Shown here one piece after another: positions 8,190-15,695 of a stretch of 64,000 nt of DNA. How positions within the stretch are numbered: position 1 is the stretch's first letter; each line of letters starts with the position of its first letter. The notes below the pieces were generated by a model. It was not told the origin of the DNA, did not search any database, and saw nothing but the letters and a program-made list of their open reading frames with translations. Location: the NCBI RefSeq assembly GCF_022699665.1, contig NZ_JALDNB010000004.1:248001-312000 (forward strand), written 5' to 3'. Position numbers and translations under genes: made by a program. The stretch is from Chryseobacterium aahli (GTDB taxonomy: Bacteria; Bacteroidota; Bacteroidia; Flavobacteriales; Weeksellaceae).

Positions 8190-8923
8190 TATTTGTAAGT
8201 TATTTGTCTTGGTTTACCTAGATATGCGCAGTACACAGAATACATGGCAATATAAATAAATGGATAAGTAAAAATCAGACCAAAACAACAAAGTAATACT
8301 CCAGAAATCGAAATAAGAGCTGCTAAGATTCCGGTTCCTAAAAAAACGCCATAGTTTTCCTTTGCAATGCTGTAAGTTTTTGAAATTGCATCCATTGCAT
8401 TTGCATTCTCAAATAAAAGAATGGGATACCCCAAAAGAAATAACGGAAAAACAAAAAATACAGGAATAACACACATCATCGCTGCAATAGTCAGGATGAT
8501 ATTGGTAATCAGACTATACAGTAAAATGTTACCCAAATTTTGAAGATAACCAATAAACAAATCTGAAAATTCAATAGGTATTTTTGTGTTGAATTTATTG
8601 GTAATATAAATTAATCCAACAAAAAGTGGAGATAAAAGAATACTTAGCAGACCATATCCAGAGTAGTAAAGAGACATACCAGGTCGGTTCCAACGATTAT
8701 AATCATAGTCGCCATCATCAAAGTCTCGGAAATTACTGAAGTCACTCCAATAATTGACACCTGAAATCGACTGTAAAAGAAAATCACAAATAAAATAGAT
8801 AATCATTGCGACGACAACATAAAGGAAAACCCCTTTATACATCTCGAAAGCATGCGAAATAATAGATCCTGTATCTCGATTGGGAGCAGAACCTTGCTGG
8901 TCAAATTCGTTAAAGTCAGACAT
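8189..8923 (-). CDS. Multi-pass membrane protein of unknown function
   Basis: A 244-residue protein with about six hydrophobic spans starting near residue 33 (VFLYVVVAMIIYFICDFLL). A short acidic and aromatic loop around residues 60-85 is rich in Asp, Tyr and Arg. Its C-terminal portion (GLIFTYPFIYIAMYSVYCAYLG) resembles that of the next gene upstream (GILFTFPFWNAMIYSLYKTIF), so the two are paralogues in tandem. The architecture recalls uncharacterised Bacteroidota integral membrane proteins, some of which carry unsupported labels such as 'beta-carotene monooxygenase'; no catalytic residues are visible. A TAnnTTTG promoter element is present at 8947-8954 on the minus strand. It shares an overlapping stop/start with the permease gene, suggesting a joint role in the membrane. 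Confidence 0.75.
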   Translation of the reverse strand: MSDFNEFDQQGSAPNRDTGSIISHAFEMYKGVFLYVVVAMIIYFICDFLLQSISGVNYWSDFSNFRDFDDGDYDYNRWNRPGMSLYYSGYGLLSILLSPLFVGLIYITNKFNTKIPIEFSDLFIGYLQNLGNILLYSLITNIILTIAAMMCVIPVFFVFPLFLLGYPILLFENANAMDAISKTYSIAKENYGVFLGTGILAALISISGVLLCCFGLIFTYPFIYIAMYSVYCAYLGKPRQITYK

Positions 8924-8946
8924 GGTTAGATTTTTTTAATGTTTCT

Positions 8947-8954
8947 CAAATTTA
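8947..8954 (-). promoter_or_regulatory. -7 promoter element of the membrane-protein/permease operon
   Basis: Read on the minus strand this is TAAATTTG, an exact TAnnTTTG match, with 23 nt to the ATG of the 8189-8923 gene. Confidence 0.5.
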
Positions 8955-8991
8955 AATTTTTTCGAGAACAAATCTGTTACCATTCTAAAAT

Positions 8992-9714
8992 TTAACTTTC
9001 TTCTGTAAAAATGGTTTTGTAAAGTGAATAAATCATCGCATTCCAAAAAGGGAAAGTAAATAATATTCCTACAAAGAACAATGCGAAACCAACGTATCTG
9101 AAAATAAAGGCTACAATAACACAGACCAATATTTCTATGAAATACATTTTTAATAGTTTCCAGTTTATAGAAATTGCTTCGAATATTGTTTTATTTTGAA
9201 AAAACATCAATGGAGCAACAAAAAGCGTTACCATAACCCAAAAAACAGGAATAATAAGTGTAACCGTAGTCAATCTAAAAAACATAAACCAAAAAAGAAA
9301 ATAACTGACGTAACGGAAAAAATTTAATCCTTTATATCCTGCAAACAAATCACCTAAACTTATTGGCTCTTTTAAATCTATCTTTTTATAAATTTGAAAA
9401 AACCCCAAATTTAAAGGATAAAGAAATATTAAAATTCCTGAAAATGCATAATCAAAATAAATAACATTTTCTGTCGTGCCCATTTTTTGAACCTGCTCAA
9501 GATAAGCTTCCTGACCTTTTCTAAATGCATCTATAAGTTCGGCATTGTAAGAAGAAATTCCATAATAATCTACAAAGAAAAAAAATGCTGTAAAAAATAC
9601 CGCAAAATAGATGATTGAAAACATCACCTGAAAAAGCAATGTTCTGTTCCAGTAATAAAACGCTTGTTTTAAGATAAAATCGAGTCCCGGTTTTTGTGGA
9701 TATTTCTCCTGCAT
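8992..9714 (-). CDS. Multi-pass membrane protein, paralogue of its neighbour
   Basis: A 240-residue protein with about five or six membrane spans (VMFSIIYFAVFFTAFFFFVDYYG, AFSGILIFLYPLNLG, LVCVIVAFIFRYVGFALFFVG). Its C-terminus matches the downstream paralogue at 8189-8923. A longer reading from a TTG at 9732 is possible, but that TTG is part of a TACTTTTG promoter element on this strand, so the ATG at 9714 (MQEKYPQKPG) is chosen. The function is not recognised. It is divergent from pabB, the two sharing a compact region with back-to-back promoters. Confidence 0.7.
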   Translation of the reverse strand: MQEKYPQKPGLDFILKQAFYYWNRTLLFQVMFSIIYFAVFFTAFFFFVDYYGISSYNAELIDAFRKGQEAYLEQVQKMGTTENVIYFDYAFSGILIFLYPLNLGFFQIYKKIDLKEPISLGDLFAGYKGLNFFRYVSYFLFWFMFFRLTTVTLIIPVFWVMVTLFVAPLMFFQNKTIFEAISINWKLLKMYFIEILVCVIVAFIFRYVGFALFFVGILFTFPFWNAMIYSLYKTIFTEES

Positions 9715-9729
9715 TGAAAATATTTTGTG

Positions 9730-9757
9730 CAAAAGTAAACATCAATAACTACTTTTG
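9730..9757. promoter_or_regulatory. Back-to-back divergent promoters (membrane protein / pabB)
   Basis: TACTTTTG occurs on the minus strand (9730-9737) and again on the plus strand (9750-9757), 12 nt apart, as a perfect inverted repeat. Each fits TAnnTTTG. The plus copy ends four bases before the chosen pabB ATG; the minus copy lies 15 bases before the ATG at 9714. Confidence 0.65.
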
Positions 9758-9761
9758 CGGA

Positions 9762-10739
9762 ATGTTTTCGGCAAATCATCAAAAATTTATTGAAATGGAC
9801 GAACTTTCGCTTCAGAAAGTTCCATTTTTCTATATCATAGATTTTCTCGTTGACCAAGTAGAAATATTTAAGGAAAGCGAAATTTACGAAAACGGTTTAT
9901 TAATTGATTTTCAATCATTTTCAAACACCAAAAAGCAAGAAGCATTAAACAAAAAAACAGAATGGAAATCTTTCCCTGAATCATTGGAAAGCTTTCAAAA
10001 AGGCTTCGATCGTGTTCAGAAAAATATCCGTCTTGGAAATTCGTATCTTACGAATTACACCCGAAAAACAAAAATTGAAACTAATCTGAGTTTAGAAGAA
10101 ATTTTTCATCATTCTCAGGCGAAATACAAGGTTTTATATAAAGATTTTTTCGTATTTTTTTCTCCTGAAACTTTCGTCAAAATAATCAGTGATAAAATTT
10201 TCACTTATCCGATGAAAGGAACGATTGATGCATCTTTGGAGAATGCCGCAGAAGTCTTAAAGAACGATAAAAAAGAAAAAGCCGAACATTACACCGTCGT
10301 CGATTTGCTTAGAAATGATCTCAGTATGGTCGCAGATGATGTGAAGGTGGATAAATTTCAGTACATTGATTTTCTGAAAACCCATCAAAAAGATCTTTTT
10401 GCAATGAGCTCAGAAATTTCAGGAAATCTGAAGTCCGAATTTAAAGGAAAAGTGGGAAGCATTATGCAAAAACTTTTGCCTGCAGGTTCTATTTTAGGTG
10501 CACCAAAACCCAAAACTTTAGAAATTATTTTGGAAGCAGAAGGCTTTGACAGAGGTTTTTACACTGGAGTTTGCGGTTGGTTTGACGGAGAAAATTTAGA
10601 CAGTTGTGTGATGATTCGTTTTATCGAAAAAGAAGGCGATCAACTGTATTTCAAAAGTGGCGGTGGAATCACGCACATGAGCAAGTTAGAAGACGAGTAT
10701 GAAGAAATGAAAAATAAAATTTATGTCCCAATTCATTGA
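9762..10739 (+). CDS. pabB: Aminodeoxychorismate synthase component I
   Basis: The protein converts chorismate and ammonia to 4-amino-4-deoxychorismate for folate synthesis. It is 325 residues, the short form without a long N-terminal region, as in many Bacteroidota. Chorismate-binding marks in order are LGNSYLTNYT, the PMKGTIDAS loop, VDLLRNDLSMVADDV, LPAGSILGAPKPKTLEII and FYTGVCGWFDG, ending with the FKSGGGITHMS string. A longer frame from 9696 would start inside the promoter region, so the ATG at 9762 (MFSANHQKFIEMDE) is used; MDELSLQK a few codons on is an alternative. It overlaps the next gene by 17 bases, and the two enzymes carry out consecutive steps. The glutamine amidotransferase partner (PabA) is not in this window. 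Confidence 0.93.
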   Translation: MFSANHQKFIEMDELSLQKVPFFYIIDFLVDQVEIFKESEIYENGLLIDFQSFSNTKKQEALNKKTEWKSFPESLESFQKGFDRVQKNIRLGNSYLTNYTRKTKIETNLSLEEIFHHSQAKYKVLYKDFFVFFSPETFVKIISDKIFTYPMKGTIDASLENAAEVLKNDKKEKAEHYTVVDLLRNDLSMVADDVKVDKFQYIDFLKTHQKDLFAMSSEISGNLKSEFKGKVGSIMQKLLPAGSILGAPKPKTLEIILEAEGFDRGFYTGVCGWFDGENLDSCVMIRFIEKEGDQLYFKSGGGITHMSKLEDEYEEMKNKIYVPIH

Positions 10740-11349
10740 AAGCATTAAAGTAGAAGATCAGGAAATGTTCCTGCTAGAATTTCACCAAAAACGTGTCAAC
10801 GATACTTTTACCCATTTCGGGAAAGAAGGTTCTATTGATTTGGAAAAAATTTTTAAAAACCTAAATCATGATGAGGATGGTTTGTACAAACTAAGACTGA
10901 CTTATGATCTGGATAAGAAATTCAGAACCATGATGATTCCTTACGCAATACCGGAGATACAAGATTTTCAATTAGTAGAGAATAACATTTACGATTATTC
11001 TTTTAAGTTTGAAGACCGCAAAGAGTTGGAGAAAATGAAGATGAAATCTAAAGCCGAAGAAATCATCATTGTAAAAAACAATCATATCACCGATACTTCA
11101 TTTTCTAATCTTTTATTCCAAAAAGGGAAAGAATGGTTTACGCCCTCAACTTATCTTTTAAACGGAGTTCAAAGACAGCATCTTTTAAAGAAAAAGAAGA
11201 TCAAAGAAGCAGAAATTACTTTACAAAACATCAAAGAATTCTCACATTTTCAATTGATTAATGCGTTAAATGACTTTGATGATATGTTTATCTATCCGAT
11301 TTCGAAGATTACTAACCTTCCGGGGAATGATGATTATTTGGATATGTAA
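10723..11349 (+). CDS. Class IV aminotransferase, probable aminodeoxychorismate lyase
   Basis: A 208-residue fold-type IV PLP enzyme. After a short N-terminal half, YSFKFEDRKELEKM carries a candidate Schiff-base lysine near residue 90, and AEEIIIVKNNHITDTSFSNLLF corresponds to the phosphate-binding and dimer segment of PabC/IlvE proteins, with TPSTYLLNGVQRQHLL near the end. It is shorter than typical PabC (about 270 residues). The 17-base overlap with pabB supports a role in releasing pyruvate from aminodeoxychorismate to give p-aminobenzoate. A terminator follows at 11383. Class is well supported; exact substrate follows from context. Confidence 0.85.
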   Translation: MSQFIESIKVEDQEMFLLEFHQKRVNDTFTHFGKEGSIDLEKIFKNLNHDEDGLYKLRLTYDLDKKFRTMMIPYAIPEIQDFQLVENNIYDYSFKFEDRKELEKMKMKSKAEEIIIVKNNHITDTSFSNLLFQKGKEWFTPSTYLLNGVQRQHLLKKKKIKEAEITLQNIKEFSHFQLINALNDFDDMFIYPISKITNLPGNDDYLDM

Positions 11350-11382
11350 ATTTAAAATATACTCTCGCAGATTAAACTAATT

Positions 11383-11418
11383 AAGCAGATTTATTAAATT
11401 ATAAATCTGCTTTTTTTA
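11383..11418 (+). terminator. Terminator of the pabB-lyase operon
   Basis: Stem AAGCAGATTTA / TAAATCTGCTT with an eight-base AT loop and a run of seven T residues. Confidence 0.85.
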
Positions 11419-11540
11419 CCATTACGATTTTTTAAGGAGTTTAGAATATTAAGATTTAGCTTCGCCGTAAGAATTCATGCTTAAAAAATCTACAGATTTT
11501 TCTTAACCTATCTTAACTTTACTTAATGGTTCAACATTTC

Positions 11541-13217
11541 TTAGCTTTCCTTTAAAAAATTAAAATAAGCCTTCTGCGTATCCGCATTATTTTTACCTTG
11601 TGTGTTGACTTCCATGATTTTAGCCTGAACATCAGGTTTAAAGAAATTATCAAAAACACGGTCTAAAGTTCCGTCATCATCAACTTTTACGTAAGAAAAA
11701 CCAAAATGTTTCGCTAAAAACTCGGCATTTTTATGATGTTTTGTTGAGATAAATTCGTCAACCGTATTGGAGTTGGCATTTCCTGGCCCGGGAATAATTT
11801 TGAAGATATTTCCTTCCCCGTTATTGAAAATAATAATTCTTGTAAATGGCGGAATATATTGATTCCAAAGCCCATTGATGTCGTAGAAGAAACTTAAATC
11901 TCCCGTAATTAACAAAGTCGGATTTGCATTTTTTATGGCAAAACCCATTGCTGTGGAAGTTGAACCGTCAATTCCGCTGGTTCCTCTGTTGCAATACATT
12001 TTTCTTTTACCAAAATCAAACAACTGTGCATAACGAATTGCCGACGAGTTGCTGAAATGAATATTGTAATTCTCAGGAATACTTTGAGAAGCCTTATTAA
12101 AGAAATAGAAATCTGAAAACTCTGTTAAATTTAAAAAGTCTTTATGTTTTTTATCTTTTTTATCCCTTAAAACATCCCAAAGATTGTAGTAAGGCCTTGG
12201 CTCTAAGTTGATGAAATTTAATAATTTAGAAAAGAAAAGCTCTGGTTTAATCTCCAATTTCTGCGTTAAAGCAAAATAGGTGTCAGGTTGCCAAACCTCA
12301 TCCAAGTGCCAGTGCTGTTTCGGATGTGCATTTCTTAGAAACTGTTTTACTTTTTTAGAAACTACGTTTTGTCCGACCGTAATCAATAAATCCGGAGCAT
12401 ACGTTTTAAAATCCTCTTCTGTAAAAGCAAAAATATAGCGATCAATATGTTTGAAAAACTTTTCGTGATATAAATTTGAATTAGCTTCGCTCAAAACAAC
12501 CACTGAATGATTTTTCACCAATTGCGTCAATTGATTTTCCAGTTCCGGACTGTAATCTTTTGTCCCAACCAGAATCATAATTCTCTGTGAAGTATTCCAT
12601 TCTGCTACTAAATTTGATGGGATTTCGTATTCTTTTTTCTTGATTGTTTTCTCAACCTTAGGAAAAGTCGGAAGCTCAGAAACTAAGTCATACAAAGGTT
12701 CTTCTAAAGGAATATTGATATGAACCGGACCTTGCTTTTCAAAACAAAGCTCGATTGCTTTTTTTATAATATCTGAATTGATGCTTTCTGCATCATCTTT
12801 GCTGTCTTCCACCAATTGAAAATCTCCGTAAGAATGCTGATGGAAAAGATTGTTTTGTCTTATGGTTTGTCCGTCAAACAGATCAACATAATCTGTCGGA
12901 CGATCTGCCGTTAAGATCAACATCGGAATATTTGAATAAAAAGCTTCGGTGACGGCAGGATAATAATTTGCAGCTGCAGAACCGCTTGTACAAGTAATTG
13001 CAACGGTTTTTTTCTCGCTCATTGCCATCCCAAGAGCGACAAATGCCGCACTTCTCTCATCAACAATACTATAACAGTTGAAATCATCCACTTCCGAAAA
13101 ATGAATCGCCAGAGGAGCATTTCGAGATCCCGGAGATATGACAACGTCTAAAATATTGTATTGCTGAAAAAGATTGGCAAGTACCTGAATACTTCTCTTG
13201 GAGGAATATTTTTTCAT
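11541..13217 (-). CDS. menD: 2-succinyl-5-enolpyruvyl-6-hydroxy-3-cyclohexene-1-carboxylate synthase
   Basis: MenD is a thiamine-diphosphate enzyme that joins isochorismate with 2-oxoglutarate-derived succinyl semialdehyde in menaquinone synthesis, the quinone used by most Flavobacteriia. The 558-residue protein has the N-terminal MenD signature VVISPGSRNAPLAIHF, the cofactor-activating Glu in SIVDERSAAFVALG, TCTSGSAAANYYPAVTEAF, LTADRP, and in the C-terminal domain NRGTSGIDGSTSTAMG and the ThDP motif beginning GDLSFFYDINGLW. The length is normal. A TAnnTTTG element lies four bases before its ATG, the same close spacing as uvrB and pabB. It is monocistronic here and is not next to other men genes. 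Confidence 0.96.
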   Translation of the reverse strand: MKKYSSKRSIQVLANLFQQYNILDVVISPGSRNAPLAIHFSEVDDFNCYSIVDERSAAFVALGMAMSEKKTVAITCTSGSAAANYYPAVTEAFYSNIPMLILTADRPTDYVDLFDGQTIRQNNLFHQHSYGDFQLVEDSKDDAESINSDIIKKAIELCFEKQGPVHINIPLEEPLYDLVSELPTFPKVEKTIKKKEYEIPSNLVAEWNTSQRIMILVGTKDYSPELENQLTQLVKNHSVVVLSEANSNLYHEKFFKHIDRYIFAFTEEDFKTYAPDLLITVGQNVVSKKVKQFLRNAHPKQHWHLDEVWQPDTYFALTQKLEIKPELFFSKLLNFINLEPRPYYNLWDVLRDKKDKKHKDFLNLTEFSDFYFFNKASQSIPENYNIHFSNSSAIRYAQLFDFGKRKMYCNRGTSGIDGSTSTAMGFAIKNANPTLLITGDLSFFYDINGLWNQYIPPFTRIIIFNNGEGNIFKIIPGPGNANSNTVDEFISTKHHKNAEFLAKHFGFSYVKVDDDGTLDRVFDNFFKPDVQAKIMEVNTQGKNNADTQKAYFNFLKES

Positions 13218-13221
13218 AGAG

Positions 13222-13229
13222 CAAATTTA
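13222..13229 (-). promoter_or_regulatory. menD -7 promoter element, possible leaderless start
   Basis: TAAATTTG on the minus strand with exactly four bases (CTCT) before the menD ATG, the same spacing as at uvrB and pabB. Confidence 0.5.
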
Positions 13230-13304
13230 GCTTATAAATAATTAATTGTAAAATCATTTAAGCCAAAAAATCTGTAAATTAGCCCCACGTAAAATTTCTA
13301 TAAA

Positions 13305-14255
13305 ATGGATAAAATACCTAGTGTAGACCTGCGTGATTTCCTTTCGGACAACCCGGAACGCAAACAGAAATTTGTAAATGAAATCGGAAAAGCTTACGAA
13401 GAAATTGGTTTTGTTGCCTTAAAAGGACATTTCCTAAATGACAAACTCGTAGATGATCTTTATGGAGAAGTTAAAAACTTCTTTGAACTTCCCACAGAAA
13501 CCAAACAAAAGTATGAGATCCCCGGAATCGGGGGACAACGTGGTTATGTAGGTTTCGGAAAAGAAACTGCAAAAGGATTTAAAAAAGGCGATTTGAAAGA
13601 GTTTTGGCATTTCGGGCAGTATGTTTCGGATGACTCAAAATACAAAAGCCAGTATCCCGACAATGTCATCGTAGACGAACTTCCAAAATTTAATGAAGTA
13701 GGAAAGGAAACTTACCAAATGCTAGAAAAAACAGGAAAATATGTTTTGAGAGCGTTGGCATTGTACCTTGGTCTTGATGAGTTTTATTTTGATGATAAAA
13801 TTGCAGAAGGTAATTCTATCTTAAGACCCATTCATTATCCGCCAATCACTCAGGAACCGGATGATGCAGTAAGAGCAGCTGCTCATGGAGACATCAATCT
13901 GATTACGCTTTTGATGGGCTCTCAGGGAAAAGGTCTTCAGGTTCAAAATCATAAAGGAGAATGGATTGATGCAATCGCAGAACCAGACGAATTGATGATT
14001 AACGTTGGAGATATGCTTTCGAGACACACCAACAATAAATTGAAATCTACGATTCACAGAGTGGTTAACCCGCCGAGAGAATTGTGGGGAACTTCGAGAT
14101 ATTCTATTCCTTTCTTTATGCACCCAGTGAGCGAAATGTCGCTGAATGCGCTTGAAAATTGTGTCGATGAAAATCATCCTAAACTTTACGAAGATACAAC
14201 TGCAGGAGAATTTTTACACGAAAGATTAATTGAATTGGGATTGATCAAAAAATAA
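13305..14255 (+). CDS. Isopenicillin-N-synthase-like 2-oxoglutarate/Fe(II) oxygenase
   Basis: A 316-residue non-heme iron oxygenase. The N-terminal DIOX_N domain (SVDLRDFLSDNPERKQKFVN, then EEIGFVALKGH) leads to a jelly-roll core with HGDINLITLLMG supplying the His-x-Asp iron ligands near residues 188-190, a distal His in STIHRVVNP, and the 2-oxoglutarate-binding Arg/Ser in RYSIPFF. All iron and co-substrate ligands are present, so it should be active. Members hydroxylate or desaturate many small molecules and the substrate cannot be read from sequence; no penicillin-type pathway lies nearby. The start ATG at 13305 gives the usual N-terminus, and a terminator follows. Confidence 0.88.
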   Translation: MDKIPSVDLRDFLSDNPERKQKFVNEIGKAYEEIGFVALKGHFLNDKLVDDLYGEVKNFFELPTETKQKYEIPGIGGQRGYVGFGKETAKGFKKGDLKEFWHFGQYVSDDSKYKSQYPDNVIVDELPKFNEVGKETYQMLEKTGKYVLRALALYLGLDEFYFDDKIAEGNSILRPIHYPPITQEPDDAVRAAAHGDINLITLLMGSQGKGLQVQNHKGEWIDAIAEPDELMINVGDMLSRHTNNKLKSTIHRVVNPPRELWGTSRYSIPFFMHPVSEMSLNALENCVDENHPKLYEDTTAGEFLHERLIELGLIKK

Positions 14256-14260
14256 TTTTA

Positions 14261-14287
14261 AAACCGGACGTTGAGTTCGGTTTTTTT
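14261..14287 (+). terminator. Terminator of the oxygenase gene
   Basis: A short AACCG / CGGTT hairpin followed by seven T residues, seven bases after the stop codon. Confidence 0.65.
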
Positions 14288-14302
14288 ATTTTCAAACAGT
14301 AT

Positions 14303-14375
14303 CATCTGTGAAAATCTGTGAAATCCATGGAGAGCAATTCTTCCCACAGATTTCACAGATTGACACAGATTTTTT
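14303..14375. repeat. Intergenic inverted repeat of the ATCTGTGAAA type
   Basis: A 13-base perfect inverted repeat (AATCTGTGAAATC at 14313-14325, its complement at 14349-14361) lies among extra half-units (ATCTGTGAAA, CACAGAT). This looks like the short CTGTG-rich intergenic repeats seen many times in flavobacterial chromosomes. It sits between two converging genes and may also stop transcription. Confidence 0.6.
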
Positions 14376-14390
14376 TAAGTTGAATCAGAT

Positions 14391-15695
14391 TTATGATTGA
14401 TATCCCAGCAATTTTCTGATCTGATAGAAGAACCTTTCAATCAACCTTAAATCCTGCGTTACGATTTCAGCATTTCCTCTCAACTCTTTATCAAACTTCA
14501 AGGTTTTGTTATACGATGTTTTCAAACCTTTTGGCAGAACTACATCTACGTAATAATTTCCTTTGTCATCGGGAATCAGAGAGATGTTTTGCACTCTCCC
14601 TTCGATGATTCCGTATTCCTGAAAACGGTAGTTGTCTAATTTAATTAAAACCTTTTCTCCTGGAATAATTTTCCCCGAATTTGCTGTCGGAACAGACATT
14701 CTTCCCACCAACTGCTCTGTATGATCAGGTAAAATTGAAACAATTGGATCTCCTGCTTTTACGAATTGATTTTCACCATAAAACTGCTGAAAACTTGCCA
14801 TACCATCTGTAGAAGAAACAATGAGATAGGTTTGCTCCCATTGTTTAAGAGATTTTCTTAATTGCTCAAATAGCTGCAGAGTCTGGGATGAATATGTTAT
14901 TTTATCTTTTTCGGTATTGATTGCTGTTCCGCTTTTTGTTTTATTGAGATTCGAAATACTTTCCTGCATTTGAGATAAAGAAATGCTTATATTTTCTAAA
15001 TTCTGCTGAGCCTGAAGGTATTTTAGCTTTTCACCTTCCAATTCTACCGCCGCAATTACGCCCTGATTGAATAATTCCTGCGATCTTTGATAATTCTTGC
15101 GGGTGAGTTCAGTTTTTGCAGCTTCAAGGTTTCTCTGCTGCCTTAAATTAATAATTCTGCCTCGTGATTCTGAAATACTTTGATTGGCAGCAAGATTTTC
15201 AGGTGCATAGGGCTGCAATCTTGTAAATAAATTCTCATCCTGAAAAGCTTTTGCAAAGCTATTGTAATCGCCTTGAAGTTCACCTAGTTTATAATGAGAA
15301 GCTTCATTCACAGGAAAAGAAAGCAACTGATCTGAAGCAATAGAATCTACTATTTTTTTCAACTTTAAAACATCCTGATAATGTGCAGTAGACTGCAAAA
15401 CCAGCAAAACGTCACCTTTTTTTACTTTCTGGTGATCTTTGATGAATATTTTTTCGATTTTCGAACTGCTTCTTGCCTCGATTTTTTCCGGTGGATTTTG
15501 TGAGGTCACAATAATAGGCGCCGGAACAAATTCCGGATATTTGATAATGTAACTCATCGCAAGAATAAGCAATAATATTAGTAATATTATTGTATTTCCC
15601 CATCGGAACATCCAGTGTGGCGGATCCGTGAGAATATCCTGAACGCTTTCTGAGCGGAGTTCTATGTTGTCTAAAATGTCTTTTTTAGTTTCCAA
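14391..15695 (-). CDS. HlyD-type membrane fusion protein of the peptide exporter
   Basis: A 434-residue periplasmic adaptor for type I export. The sequence RSESVQDILTDPPHWMFRWG at the N-terminus is the usual start of Bacteroidota HlyD partners of C39 exporters. One membrane span follows at about residues 33-50, then a lipoyl/barrel segment (KIEARSSSKIEKIFIKDHQKVKKGDVLLVL), a long helical hairpin of coiled coil at about 150-245, and a C-terminal beta barrel (GEKVLIKLDNYRFQEYG). No ATG is available at the 5' end; translation seems to start at a TTG that overlaps the last codons of the upstream exporter gene by 11 bases, so the two are coupled. It should link the exporter to an outer-membrane channel encoded elsewhere. 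Confidence 0.9.
   Translation of the reverse strand: METKKDILDNIELRSESVQDILTDPPHWMFRWGNTIILLILLLILAMSYIIKYPEFVPAPIIVTSQNPPEKIEARSSSKIEKIFIKDHQKVKKGDVLLVLQSTAHYQDVLKLKKIVDSIASDQLLSFPVNEASHYKLGELQGDYNSFAKAFQDENLFTRLQPYAPENLAANQSISESRGRIINLRQQRNLEAAKTELTRKNYQRSQELFNQGVIAAVELEGEKLKYLQAQQNLENISISLSQMQESISNLNKTKSGTAINTEKDKITYSSQTLQLFEQLRKSLKQWEQTYLIVSSTDGMASFQQFYGENQFVKAGDPIVSILPDHTEQLVGRMSVPTANSGKIIPGEKVLIKLDNYRFQEYGIIEGRVQNISLIPDDKGNYYVDVVLPKGLKTSYNKTLKFDKELRGNAEIVTQDLRLIERFFYQIRKLLGYQS

Noticed and set aside
9696..9761. Longer N-terminus for PabB
   Set aside because: The extra codons overlap the divergent promoter boxes and do not match the family.
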